Shown here: one piece after another, positions 43,708-51,663 of the stretch | Layout of the letters: every line of letters starts with the position of its first letter | How positions within the stretch are numbered: the first letter of the stretch is position 1 | From: Herbaspirillum rubrisubalbicans | GTDB taxonomy: Bacteria > Pseudomonadota > Gammaproteobacteria > Burkholderiales > Burkholderiaceae_D | NCBI RefSeq assembly: GCF_003719195.1 | Contig: NZ_CP024996.1 | Location: 5,270,001 to 5,334,000, forward strand | DNA: 64,000 nucleotides | Reading direction: 5' to 3' | Position numbers and translations under genes: made by a program | The notes under the pieces: model-generated | Databases searched by the model: none | What the model was told of the DNA's origin: nothing | Seen by the model: only the letters and a program-made list of their open reading frames with translations

Positions 43708-45480
43708 ATGCCTAATATCACCAACGACGACGTCGACGTCGTCATCGTCGGCCTCGGCTGGGCCGGCTCCCTCATGGCCATCGAACTGGCCCAGGCCGGT
43801 CTGAAGGTGCGCGCCCTGGAGCGCGGCCCGGACCGTCCGCCCGAAGACTTCGCCTATCCCAAGCCAGCCGACCAGTACGGCTACGCCACCCGCAACAAGG
43901 TCTTCGCCACGCCGCGCGATGCCGCCCTGACGGTGCGCTACAACACCGCGCAACAGGCGCTGCCCACCCGCAAGTGGGGCGCCTTCGCGCCCGGCACCGG
44001 GGTGGGCGGCTCGGGCCTGCACTGGACTGCGGTATTGATCCGTCCCACGCCCACCGATATCAAGCTCAAGACCTACGCCGACCAGGCCTACAAGCACAGC
44101 AAGCTCGATCCCGAGATGCGCATCAAGGACTTCCCGTTCACCTGGAACGAGATCGAGCCACACTTCGATTTCTTCGAAAAGGTGTGCGGCCAGTCGGGCA
44201 AGACCGGTAACCTGCGTGGCCAGATCCAGCCGGGCGGCGACCCCTTCGAAGGTCCGCGTTCGAACCCCTATCCGCTGCCGCCGCTGCACGACACCTACAA
44301 CAACAGTCTGTTCGCCGAGGTCGCACGCAAGCTGGGTTACCACCCCTTCCCCAATCCTTCGGCCAATGTCTCGCAGGCCTGGACCAATCCGTATGGCGCG
44401 CAGATCGCACCCTGCAACTACTGCGGCTTCTGCAGCAAGTATCCCTGCCTGAATTACTCCAAGGCTTCGCCGCAGACCACCATCCTGGATGTGGTCAAGC
44501 GTATGCCCAACTTCGACTACAAGGTCAACGCCAACGTCATCCGCGTGGATCTGCACGCCGATAAGAAGACCGCGCGCGGCGTGACCTACATCGATGAGAA
44601 CATGAAGGAAGTGTTCCAGCCGGCCAAGATCGTGATCCTCTCCAGCTTCCAGTTCGCCAATGTGCGTCTGATGCTGCTCTCGGGCATCGGCAAGCCCTAC
44701 GACCCGATCACCGAGACCGGCGTCATCGGCCGCAACTATGCCTTCCTCTCCAATGGCGGGGCCACGCTGTTCTTCAAGGACAAGCATTTCAATTCCTTTG
44801 CCACGGCCGGCGCTACCGGCGAAATGTTCAACGACATCTCGCCGGGCAACTTCGACGATGGCATCAAGCTGGGCTTCATCGGCGGCGCCAAGATCCACAG
44901 CTCGCAAGCCTCGGGCGCTCCAATCGGCACCGCCCTGCCACCGGGCACCCCGAGCTGGGGCCGCGGCTGGAAGGAAGGCATGATCGACTGGTACGACCAT
45001 TCCATGAAGATCAGCATCACCACCACCTGCATGTCCTATCGCGGCCACTTCCTGGACCTGGACCCCAACTACAAGGATCCCTGGGGCCAACCGCTGTTGC
45101 GCATGACCTTCGACTGGCGCCAGAACGAATTGAAGCTGCAACGCTACCTGCGCGACATCGTGCTGAAGATCTCCAAGGAGCTCAATCCCGACCACATGTC
45201 GGAAAGCTTCCTGGCCCTGGATTCGCACTGGGACATCACCAAGTACGTCTCCACCCACAACGTGGGCGGCGCCATCATGGGTGATTCGCCGCGTGACTCG
45301 GCCTTGAACAAGTACCTGCAATTCTGGGATGTGCACAACGTCTTCGTCCCCGGCGGCAATGCCTTCCCGCAGAACTTCCAGGCCAATCCGACCGACACCA
45401 TCGGCGCCATCACGCTCATGGCGGCACAGGCCATCAAGACGCAGTATCTGAAGAACCCCGGCCCGCTGGTCCAGGTATAA
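43708..45480 (+). CDS. Gluconate 2-dehydrogenase-type FAD subunit (GMC oxidoreductase)
   Basis: 590 aa. Dinucleotide-binding VVIVGLGWAGSLMAIELAQAG at about 12-32, the GMC signature GTGVGGSGLHWTA at about 97-109, and the C-terminal HNVGGAIMG and GGNAFPQNFQANPTDTIGA carry FAD and the catalytic residues. Cys236, Cys239, Cys242 and Cys247 (CNYCGFCSKYPC) resemble the 3Fe-4S site described for FAD-dependent glucose dehydrogenase. It oxidises gluconate, or a related sugar or sugar acid, in the periplasm. Electrons pass to the triheme cytochrome encoded next. Exported via the Tat-dependent small subunit. Confidence 0.92.
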   Translation: MPNITNDDVDVVIVGLGWAGSLMAIELAQAGLKVRALERGPDRPPEDFAYPKPADQYGYATRNKVFATPRDAALTVRYNTAQQALPTRKWGAFAPGTGVGGSGLHWTAVLIRPTPTDIKLKTYADQAYKHSKLDPEMRIKDFPFTWNEIEPHFDFFEKVCGQSGKTGNLRGQIQPGGDPFEGPRSNPYPLPPLHDTYNNSLFAEVARKLGYHPFPNPSANVSQAWTNPYGAQIAPCNYCGFCSKYPCLNYSKASPQTTILDVVKRMPNFDYKVNANVIRVDLHADKKTARGVTYIDENMKEVFQPAKIVILSSFQFANVRLMLLSGIGKPYDPITETGVIGRNYAFLSNGGATLFFKDKHFNSFATAGATGEMFNDISPGNFDDGIKLGFIGGAKIHSSQASGAPIGTALPPGTPSWGRGWKEGMIDWYDHSMKISITTTCMSYRGHFLDLDPNYKDPWGQPLLRMTFDWRQNELKLQRYLRDIVLKISKELNPDHMSESFLALDSHWDITKYVSTHNVGGAIMGDSPRDSALNKYLQFWDVHNVFVPGGNAFPQNFQANPTDTIGAITLMAAQAIKTQYLKNPGPLVQV

Positions 45481-45492
45481 GGGGGAGAGAAC

Positions 45493-46758
45493 ATGAAAAA
45501 ACTGACTTCATTGTTTGCCACCCTGGCCTTGTCGCTAGGTGCGTTGTCCATGGCGCACGCGGCCGACCAGGATCTGGTGGCGCGCGGCCAATACCTGGCG
45601 CGCGCCGGCGACTGCATGGCCTGCCACAGCGCGGCCGGCAAGCCGGCTTATTCAGGCGGGCTGGCCATCGACAGCGGCCATGGCACCATCTATTCCACCA
45701 ACATCACGCCGGACAAGGAACACGGCATCGGCAACTACAGCGAGGCCCAATTCGCCAATGCCGTACGCCATGGCGTGCGCGCCGATGGCACCCAGCTCTA
45801 TCCGGCCATGCCCTACCCCAGCTATGCCAAGGTGAGTGACGAGGACATCCATGCCCTCTACACCTACTTCATGCAAGGGGTCAAACCGGTGGCCAGCACG
45901 CCACCGGCCAGCGACATGAGCTTTCCCTTCAATATCCGCTGGGGGATGAAGTTGTGGAATGCGTTCTTCGCCAATGACAAGCCGTTCCAGGAGCAGGCGG
46001 GCTGGAATGACCAGATCAAGCGCGGCGCCTATCTGGTTGAAGGCCTGGGCCATTGCGGCAGTTGCCACACGCCGCGTGGCGTGGCCATGAACGAGAAGGC
46101 CAGCGACAGCAGTCAGGCGCAGTTCCTCTCGGGCGGTGATCTGAACGGCTGGGCCGTGCCTTCATTGCGCGGGATGCCGCATTGGAGCGCGCAGGACATC
46201 GTCGACTACCTGCAGACCGGTCGCAACAAGACCGCCTCGGTGGCCGGTGAAATGAGCCTGGTGGTGGAGCACAGCACCGCGCACCTGAAGTCCGATGATC
46301 TGCAAGCCATCGCCGCCTACCTGAAGACGCTCTCGCCGGTGGCCGCCAGCAGCAGTGGCGGCGTCACCCCGCAAGGCGCCGAGGCCACCGCCAAGAAGCT
46401 CACTGCGGCCAAGGACCTGAGCCTGGGCGAGCGGCTCTATCTGGACAACTGCGCGGCCTGCCACTTCGTCACGGGGCGTGGCGCACCGGGTATCTTCCCG
46501 GCCCTGGATGGCGCCACCGTGGTCAATGCCGACAATCCCAGTGCCTTGCTGCACGTGATCCTGGCCGGGGCGCGCACACCCTCCACCGAGAAGGCGCCGT
46601 CGATCCTGGTCATGCCGGGCTTCGCTCATCGTCTCTCGGACCAGGAAGCGGCTGAACTGGCCAGCTTCGTGCGCCAGGGCTGGGGCAACCACGCTGGTGC
46701 GGTCTCGGCCAGTGAAGTGAGCCGGATGCGGGCCGGTATTGCCAAGCACGGTTCCTGA
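45493..46758 (+). CDS. Triheme cytochrome c subunit of gluconate dehydrogenase
   Basis: 421 aa. A Sec signal (KKLTSLFATLALSLGALSMAHA) precedes the mature start ADQDLVARGQYLARAGDCMACH. Three CxxCH heme c sites start at Cys41 (CMACH), Cys188 (CGSCH) and Cys320 (CAACH), the standard layout of the membrane-bound cytochrome subunit of alcohol, gluconate and glucose dehydrogenases. It passes electrons to ubiquinone. GGGGGAGA precedes the start and the gap to the FAD subunit is 12 nt, so the three genes form one operon, closed by the terminator at 46784. Confidence 0.94.
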   Translation: MKKLTSLFATLALSLGALSMAHAADQDLVARGQYLARAGDCMACHSAAGKPAYSGGLAIDSGHGTIYSTNITPDKEHGIGNYSEAQFANAVRHGVRADGTQLYPAMPYPSYAKVSDEDIHALYTYFMQGVKPVASTPPASDMSFPFNIRWGMKLWNAFFANDKPFQEQAGWNDQIKRGAYLVEGLGHCGSCHTPRGVAMNEKASDSSQAQFLSGGDLNGWAVPSLRGMPHWSAQDIVDYLQTGRNKTASVAGEMSLVVEHSTAHLKSDDLQAIAAYLKTLSPVAASSSGGVTPQGAEATAKKLTAAKDLSLGERLYLDNCAACHFVTGRGAPGIFPALDGATVVNADNPSALLHVILAGARTPSTEKAPSILVMPGFAHRLSDQEAAELASFVRQGWGNHAGAVSASEVSRMRAGIAKHGS

Positions 46759-46783
46759 TCCATTGCACTGATCGTGGTAACGC

Positions 46784-46815
46784 AAGGCTCGCATGGAAAC
46801 ATGCGGGCCTTTTTT
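46784..46815 (+). terminator. Intrinsic terminator of the gluconate dehydrogenase operon
   Basis: Stem AAGGCTCGCATG / CATGCGGGCCTT with a GAAA loop (one G-T pair) followed by six T, about 25 nt after the cytochrome stop. Confidence 0.93.
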
Positions 46816-46896
46816 ACATCTGTAGATCTTGAAAGGAAACGCACGGCGATTGACCAGGATGGCCGATCACGCCACTATAGGGCCCAGGAATTCCTC

Positions 46897-47340
46897 TTGA
46901 AAGTACGCATGTTCCCCACCTACGGCGCCACCTATCGCGGCAAGCACATCAGCGTCTCCTGCACGCAGCAACGCGAGGGTGAGGTCATCTGCACCGTTGC
47001 CATCGACGGCGAGCCGGCACCCGGCCTGCGCGGCAATCCCTTCGGCTCGGCGGCCTCAGCACAGGTGGCCGGGGTCGGCTATGCGCGCGCGGTGATCGAT
47101 ACCCTGCTCGACAATGACGTGGCCGAGCATCACGGTTACTTCATCCGGGTCAGCAGCACCGAGCAGCTCGATGGCACCTGGGTCGGCCATTACCAGCTGC
47201 ATCGCAACGACAACCCGGTCGCCTTCCGGCGCGTGGCGTGTGAGGATTTTCGCGGCAATACCTCGGTGGAAGCGGAACAATACGCGATGGCCACGGCCTT
47301 TGTTGCCGTGGATGCCGATATCGCCACCGGCAAGCTCTGA
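46897..47340 (+). CDS. Unknown protein of about 147 residues
   Basis: The frame is open from 46774, but that region contains the preceding operon's terminator, so translation must begin later. TTG at 46897 has AGGAA 7 nt upstream; ATG at 46909 is the alternative. The product (MKVRMFPTYGATYRGKHISVSCTQQREG...) is soluble, of mixed beta/alpha composition, with no signal peptide and no motif I recognise. Codon usage looks like that of neighbouring genes. It is convergent with the ArsR gene. Confidence 0.6.
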   Translation: MKVRMFPTYGATYRGKHISVSCTQQREGEVICTVAIDGEPAPGLRGNPFGSAASAQVAGVGYARAVIDTLLDNDVAEHHGYFIRVSSTEQLDGTWVGHYQLHRNDNPVAFRRVACEDFRGNTSVEAEQYAMATAFVAVDADIATGKL

Positions 47341-47355
47341 TCGCCAGAGCGCGCC

Positions 47356-47688
47356 TCAGGCGGCTTTCTTGCGACGGCTGGGAAGCTTGTCCTGCTGGGC
47401 CAGGATGGCCGAGAGCAAGCCCGGGAAACGCTGCTCGATATCGGCGCTACGCAAGGTATTGATGTGGGTGGTGCCATTGCTCTCGGTACGCACCAGGCCG
47501 GCTTCGCGCAAGACCTTGAAGTGGTGCGAGACGGTGGACTTGGGACGCCCGCCATCGAGCTCGCCACAGGTCGCGCATTCGACGCGCGCTAAGTGGCGCA
47601 CGATCTCCAGGCGGATCGAATCGCTCAGTGCATAGAGCACGCGCTCCAGCACGAACTCGGCAATCTCGGGATGTTTGTAGGGACGCAT
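47356..47688 (-). CDS. ArsR-family transcriptional regulator
   Basis: 110 aa from the ATG at 47688. The winged helix is clear: VLYALSDSIRLEIVRHLARVECATCGELDGGRPKSTVSHHFKVLREAGLVRTESNGTTHINTLR. The frame extends to 47793, but the extra residues do not fit the family. Two Cys residues (ECATC, about residues 38-41) lie in the DNA-binding region and might respond to thiol modification, but a standard metal site is not evident. Divergent from an Old Yellow Enzyme gene, with an 18-nt palindrome between them. Confidence 0.87.
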   Translation of the reverse strand: MRPYKHPEIAEFVLERVLYALSDSIRLEIVRHLARVECATCGELDGGRPKSTVSHHFKVLREAGLVRTESNGTTHINTLRSADIEQRFPGLLSAILAQQDKLPSRRKKAA

Positions 47689-47726
47689 CTGCAGGATGAT
47701 ACACCTTGGGTTATACTCGTTCCATA

Positions 47727-47744
47727 GTTCGAATATCTTCGAAC
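47727..47744. promoter_or_regulatory. Palindromic operator between ArsR regulator and OYE
   Basis: GTTCGAA-TATC-TTCGAAC: two perfect 7-bp arms around a 4-nt centre, about 40 nt upstream of the ArsR start and 70 nt upstream of the OYE start. Symmetry and position fit a dimeric ArsR operator controlling both genes. Confidence 0.7.
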
Positions 47745-47813
47745 CAACGAAGCAGACAATGCGCATCGGCATTGCCTGACAATTCTCTTTCATTGTTGAC
47801 AGGAAAATCCCTC

Positions 47814-48902
47814 ATGTCCGCCCTCTTCACCCCTTTCAAGCTCAATGAGCTGAACTTGCGTAACCGAATCGCCGTGCCGCCCATGTGCCAATACATGGCC
47901 GTGGATGGCAAGGTCAATGCATGGCATCTGTCGCACTATGCCAGCCTGGCCCGGGGCGGTGCCGGCCTGGTGATCGTGGAGGCCACGGCGGTGGCGCCGG
48001 AAGGTCGCATCACCCCGGCTTGCACCGGCATCTGGTCGGACGAACTGGCCCAAGCCTTCGTGCCGGTGGTGCAAGCCATCAAGGCGGCCGGCGCCGTGCC
48101 CGGCATCCAGATCGGCCATGCCGGTCGCAAGGCCAGCGCCAACCGTCCGTGGGAAGGCGATGATCACATTGCCGCCGATGATCCGCGCGGCTGGGACACC
48201 CTCTCGCCTTCGGCGATTGCCTATGGCCGTGGCTTGCCCAAAGTCCCCAAGGCCATGAGCCTGGAGGACATCGCCCGCGTGCGCCAGAACTTCGTGGACG
48301 CCGCCATCCGTGCCCGTGATGCCGGCTTCGAATGGCTGGAATTGCACTTCGCCCACGGCTATCTGGGCCAGAGCTTCTTCTCGGCGCATACCAACCAGCG
48401 CGACGACCTCTATGGCGGCAGCGTCGAAAACCGCGCCCGCTTCCTGCTCGAAACCCTGCGCGCCGTGCGCCAGGTATGGCCGCAGCACCTGGCGCTGACG
48501 GTGCGTTTCGGGGTGCTGGAATACGATGGCCGCGATGAGCAGACCCTGCTGGAATCCATCGGCTTGGTACGCCAGTTCAAGGACAGCGGCATGGACATGA
48601 TCAGCGTAACCGTCGGCTTCACCATTGCCGAGGTGCAGATCCCCTGGGGCCCGGCCTTCCTCGGCCCGATTGCCAAGCGGGTGCGCGACGAAGCCGGCGT
48701 ACCGGTGTCCTCGGCCTGGGGCTTTGGCACGCCGGAACTGGCCGAGCGCGCCGTCAAGGAGGGCCAGCTCGATCTGGTGATGGTGGGCCGCTCGCACCTG
48801 GTCAATCCGCACTGGCCTTACCAGGCCGCCAAGGAACTGGGCGTGGAGCGCCCTTCGTGGACGCTGCCGGCGCCGTATGCACACTGGCTGGAGCGCTATT
48901 GA
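47814..48902 (+). CDS. Old Yellow Enzyme family NADH:flavin oxidoreductase (YqjM/NamA class)
   Basis: 362 aa from the ATG at 47814 (AGGAAA upstream). Class III OYE markers are FKLNELNLRNRIAVPPMCQYMA near the N-terminus, QIGHAGRKAS with the substrate-binding His, HFAHGYLGQSFFS and VMVGRSHLVNP. It reduces activated alkenes (enals, enones, quinones) with NAD(P)H via FMN. The divergent ArsR regulator suggests induction by electrophiles or redox signals, as known for similar regulator-OYE pairs. Confidence 0.92.
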   Translation: MSALFTPFKLNELNLRNRIAVPPMCQYMAVDGKVNAWHLSHYASLARGGAGLVIVEATAVAPEGRITPACTGIWSDELAQAFVPVVQAIKAAGAVPGIQIGHAGRKASANRPWEGDDHIAADDPRGWDTLSPSAIAYGRGLPKVPKAMSLEDIARVRQNFVDAAIRARDAGFEWLELHFAHGYLGQSFFSAHTNQRDDLYGGSVENRARFLLETLRAVRQVWPQHLALTVRFGVLEYDGRDEQTLLESIGLVRQFKDSGMDMISVTVGFTIAEVQIPWGPAFLGPIAKRVRDEAGVPVSSAWGFGTPELAERAVKEGQLDLVMVGRSHLVNPHWPYQAAKELGVERPSWTLPAPYAHWLERY

Positions 48903-49029
48903 CGGGTTGCCGACCGGCAAGGCCAGCGGTTCAGGAATTTCCTGAGCGACGAGGGAGTTTTCTAGGGAAAATCACTAGAGCCAAATGTAATGAGCTCTCC
49001 TAAGATGAAGTCGTCTTGAGGAGATCACC

Positions 49030-49182
49030 ATGTTCACCCCCTTCTTGCTGAATGTCGTTCTGTTGATGCTGTTGACCGTGGGATTGTCTTCGGTGGGCAT
49101 CTACCTGCTGGCCGAAGCCCACTGGCGGCATCACCCGCTGGCCCGCGCCGCCAGCTTGCCGGAGCAACGGCTGCCCTATTGA
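49030..49182 (+). CDS. Small membrane protein of 50 residues
   Basis: MFTPFLLNVVLLMLLTVGLSSVGIYLLAEAHW starts a 50-aa product with one transmembrane helix and a basic, polar C-terminus ending EQRLPY. A strong GAGGAG site lies 6 nt before the ATG, and an intrinsic terminator follows about 35 nt after the stop, so it appears to be its own transcription unit. I do not recognise the family. Confidence 0.65.
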   Translation: MFTPFLLNVVLLMLLTVGLSSVGIYLLAEAHWRHHPLARAASLPEQRLPY

Positions 49183-49216
49183 ACGAACCAGCAGGAATGT
49201 TGGTGTGATGGTGTTA

Positions 49217-49249
49217 GGCCCCCTGGTCGTTGATCCGGGGGCTTTTTTT
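49217..49249 (+). terminator. Intrinsic terminator of the 50-residue protein gene
   Basis: GCCCCC pairs with GGGGGC across a 13-nt loop and is followed by seven T. Confidence 0.85.
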
Positions 49250-49266
49250 GCTCGTTCAATAGTTCA

Positions 49267-49362
49267 TCAATAGAACAGCAAGGACAACAACGGCACACTG
49301 GCCAGCAACAAACAGCCGAGGAAGGCGGCAAGGAACAGCAGTTTTTTCTTTCGGGACACCAT
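49267..49362 (-). CDS. Possible 31-residue membrane peptide
   Basis: MVSRKKKLLFLAAFLGCLLLASVPLLSLLFY: a basic start followed by a single hydrophobic helix. AGG lies 7 nt before the ATG, which is a weak site. The frame stays open to 49563, but the upstream residues look non-coding. It is suggestive of a small membrane peptide but too short for certainty. Confidence 0.35.
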   Translation of the reverse strand: MVSRKKKLLFLAAFLGCLLLASVPLLSLLFY

Positions 49363-49438
49363 GGCAAGCCTGCAAACGGAAAAGGGGCGCAAGGCCGCAG
49401 TGTACCGCGCCCATCCGCTTTGCGGCCATGCCCACTCC

Positions 49439-49535
49439 ATGTACAGTTCCGATCGGCCATCCCAACTGACTGTGGTGGCCAGGCAAGTGGCACGGTACAA
49501 AGTCTGTAACTGTACCGGGACGGTGGCCTGAACTG
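49439..49535. promoter_or_regulatory. Cluster of GTAC half-sites upstream of the EamA exporter
   Basis: An inverted repeat GGTACA-N11-TGTACC (49494-49516) and further GTACAG/CGTACA elements at about 49439 and 49529 lie 60-160 nt before the exporter start. CTGTAC/GTACAG sites are typical of MocR/GntR-type regulators, but no such gene is adjacent. Confidence 0.35.
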
Positions 49536-49596
49536 GCCGTACAATCATGGTCCGATTGGCCATCCCCGCGGCCGCCCGTGCGGCAGCCCCAGCCTC

Positions 49597-50496
49597 ATGT
49601 CCTCATCCAATATCGCCAAATTGCTGTTGCTGGCCGCCATCTGGGGCACCAGCTTCATGCTCATGCGTATCGCTGCGCCCATTTTCGGCCCCATGCTGAC
49701 CACCTTCGGCCGCGCCGCGCTGGCCACGCTCGCGCTGCTGGCCTATGCCCGCGTGCGCGGGGTGCCGCTGCACTGGCGCCGCAACTGGCTGCCCTACCTG
49801 ATCATCGGAGTGTTCAATACGGCCTTGCCCTTTGCCCTCTTTGCCTGGTCGGCACTGCACATTCCCTCGGCCTACATGGCCACCATGAATTCGCTGGCGC
49901 CGATCTTCACGGCCATGTTCGGCTTCCTGCTGATGGGCGAACGGCTCAGCCTGCTACGGACCGCGGCCTTCGTGCTGGGCCTGGTGGGCGTGGCGGTGCT
50001 GGTGGGCATCGGCCCGGCGCCGGCCGACGCACTGGTCATCGCCGGTGTGCTGGCCGCCATGGGTGCAGCGGTCAGCTATGGCTTTGCGGCCACCTTCACG
50101 CGGATGCGTGCCGGTGGCATCCCGCCCATCGCCATGGCGACCGGTAGCCAGTTCGCCGCCGCCCTGTGCCTGCTGCCGCTGGCGGCGCCCTCGGTGCCGC
50201 ACGCGCTGCAAGCCGGGACGCTGCCGGCGCTGCTGTCCGTACTGGTGCTGGGGGTAGTCTGTACCGGGCTGGCATATGCACTATTCTTCCAACTGATTGC
50301 CGCCGAAGGTGCAACCAAGGCCATCACGGTGACTTTTCTGGTACCCATGACGGCCTCGCTGTGGGCCTGGCTGCTGCTGGATGAAGCGGTGACCCTGGGT
50401 ACCGTGGCCGGCATTGCCATTGTGCTGGTAGCGACCGCCATCGCCTTGCGGGCCAAGCCGGCAGTAGCGCTCAAGGACAAGAAGGCGCTCGCCTGA
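49597..50496 (+). CDS. EamA/DMT-family exporter
   Basis: 299 aa with about ten transmembrane helices in two EamA repeats (about 5-135 and 150-288); WGTSFMLMRIAAP and TFGRAALATLALLAYARV are typical of the first, and VPMTASLWAWLLLDEAVTLG of the second. Members export amino acids or metabolites. Convergent with the LysR gene 5 nt downstream. The substrate cannot be told from sequence. Confidence 0.9.
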   Translation: MSSSNIAKLLLLAAIWGTSFMLMRIAAPIFGPMLTTFGRAALATLALLAYARVRGVPLHWRRNWLPYLIIGVFNTALPFALFAWSALHIPSAYMATMNSLAPIFTAMFGFLLMGERLSLLRTAAFVLGLVGVAVLVGIGPAPADALVIAGVLAAMGAAVSYGFAATFTRMRAGGIPPIAMATGSQFAAALCLLPLAAPSVPHALQAGTLPALLSVLVLGVVCTGLAYALFFQLIAAEGATKAITVTFLVPMTASLWAWLLLDEAVTLGTVAGIAIVLVATAIALRAKPAVALKDKKALA

Positions 50497-50501
50497 GCGC
50501 A

Positions 50502-51440
50502 TCAAGAAGTGCCGTGCTCGGCCTTGAGGTAGTTCCAGACACGGTCGATATCGGGGTTAGCGCCATCCAGGCGGCGGTAGATGCGGATATCCATTTCATC
50601 GCACCACAAGCCCTGCGCCAGCGCCTCGCTGTCGGTGGGGGCGATGGCCAGCGTGAGCTTGCCTTCGGCGATCTCGCGCGCCACCGCGCTGGCCGGCAGC
50701 CAGGCGATGCCATGCCCTTCCACGGCCATGCTCTTCAAGCCCTCGGCCAGGTCGGTTTCGAAACGACGGAACAGGTGCACGCGACGCTGGCTGGAATGCA
50801 AGGCCTTTTCGACGATGCGCGAGAGCGAGGAATACGGCGAATAAGCGAGCAAGGGCTGCGGCTCATTGGGCGTGCCCGGCAGCACGTACTTGGGCAAGCC
50901 GCTGGGTAAGGCCTTGACATAGGGGCGCAGCGGTTCCTTGCCCAGCGAAAGAACCGCATAACGTTCGGTATCGAGCGCGATGCCCTGCTGGCGATGGTCA
51001 TAGCACAGCAGCAGATCGCAGTTGCGCTCCACCAGGGCCATGACGGCGTCGTGGACGTTGCCGGCCATCACCGTGGTGGTGATGGTGCCGATCTTCTTTT
51101 CGATTTCCGAGAGCAGCTTGGGGAAGACCGTCAGCAACAGCGTGTGCGGCATGGCAAAGCGCAGCGACGATTGCGCCCCGGCCAACTGGCCGCGCAGCAC
51201 CAGTCGGGCCTGCATGGACTGGTTCAGCATTTCCTTGGCAATCGGCACGAAGGATTCGCCGGCCGGCGTGAGCGTGCAGGGGTAGGAGGAGCGGTCGAAC
51301 AGTTCCGCGCCCAGCCAGGTTTCCAGCGAACGGATGCGGCGTCCAAAGGCCGGTTGCGTGACATTGCGCAACTTGGCCGAGCGGCTGAAGTTCAGCGTTT
51401 CGACTACCGAGAGGAAGTCCTCCACCCATTTGATTTCCAT
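50502..51440 (-). CDS. LysR-family regulator (YjiE/HypT-like)
   Basis: 312 aa: winged helix MEIKWVEDFLSVVETLNFSRSAKLRNVTQPAFGRRIRSLETWLGAELFDRSSYPCTLTPAGESF. The N-terminal pattern resembles E. coli YjiE/HypT, the hypochlorite-responsive LysR regulator, more than metabolic LysR proteins; this is only a resemblance. Target genes are unknown. It follows the NAD salvage operon on the same strand after a hairpin at 51559-51598. Confidence 0.85.
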   Translation of the reverse strand: MEIKWVEDFLSVVETLNFSRSAKLRNVTQPAFGRRIRSLETWLGAELFDRSSYPCTLTPAGESFVPIAKEMLNQSMQARLVLRGQLAGAQSSLRFAMPHTLLLTVFPKLLSEIEKKIGTITTTVMAGNVHDAVMALVERNCDLLLCYDHRQQGIALDTERYAVLSLGKEPLRPYVKALPSGLPKYVLPGTPNEPQPLLAYSPYSSLSRIVEKALHSSQRRVHLFRRFETDLAEGLKSMAVEGHGIAWLPASAVAREIAEGKLTLAIAPTDSEALAQGLWCDEMDIRIYRRLDGANPDIDRVWNYLKAEHGTS

Positions 51441-51558
51441 GCTTGCCTACCCCGTTGGCCTGCCGCGCTGATCAGGCGGCTTCTCTACGGCGCCGGCCAC
51501 CTGATTCTTGGCCGCGCCCATCCTTTGGAACGCCAACCACTATACCGATACGGCATAA

Positions 51559-51598
51559 GGGGAGGCGTTTCATGCCATTTTGGCATAGAGCGCCCCCC
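51559..51598. other. Two-tier hairpin between the NAD operon and the LysR gene
   Basis: Outer GGGGAGGCG / CGCCCCCC and inner ATGCCA / TGGCAT arms form a nested stem about 65 nt beyond the nadM stop. No T run; it may act as a transcript-end stabiliser or partial terminator on the minus strand. Confidence 0.5.
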
Positions 51599-51663
51599 GA
51601 TAGGTTGAGCAGGAGTTAAGCGGGCCAGCGGTTCAGCTCTTCATCACAGCGGTGCCAGGGGGA

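Noticed and set aside
43675..45336. 553-residue minus-strand open frame
   Set aside because: Antisense shadow of the FAD dehydrogenase subunit, which has full family motifs and operon context.
46774..46896. Upstream extension of the unknown gene ending at 47340
   Set aside because: It would start inside the strong terminator of the preceding operon; a start at 46897 or 46909 is more likely.
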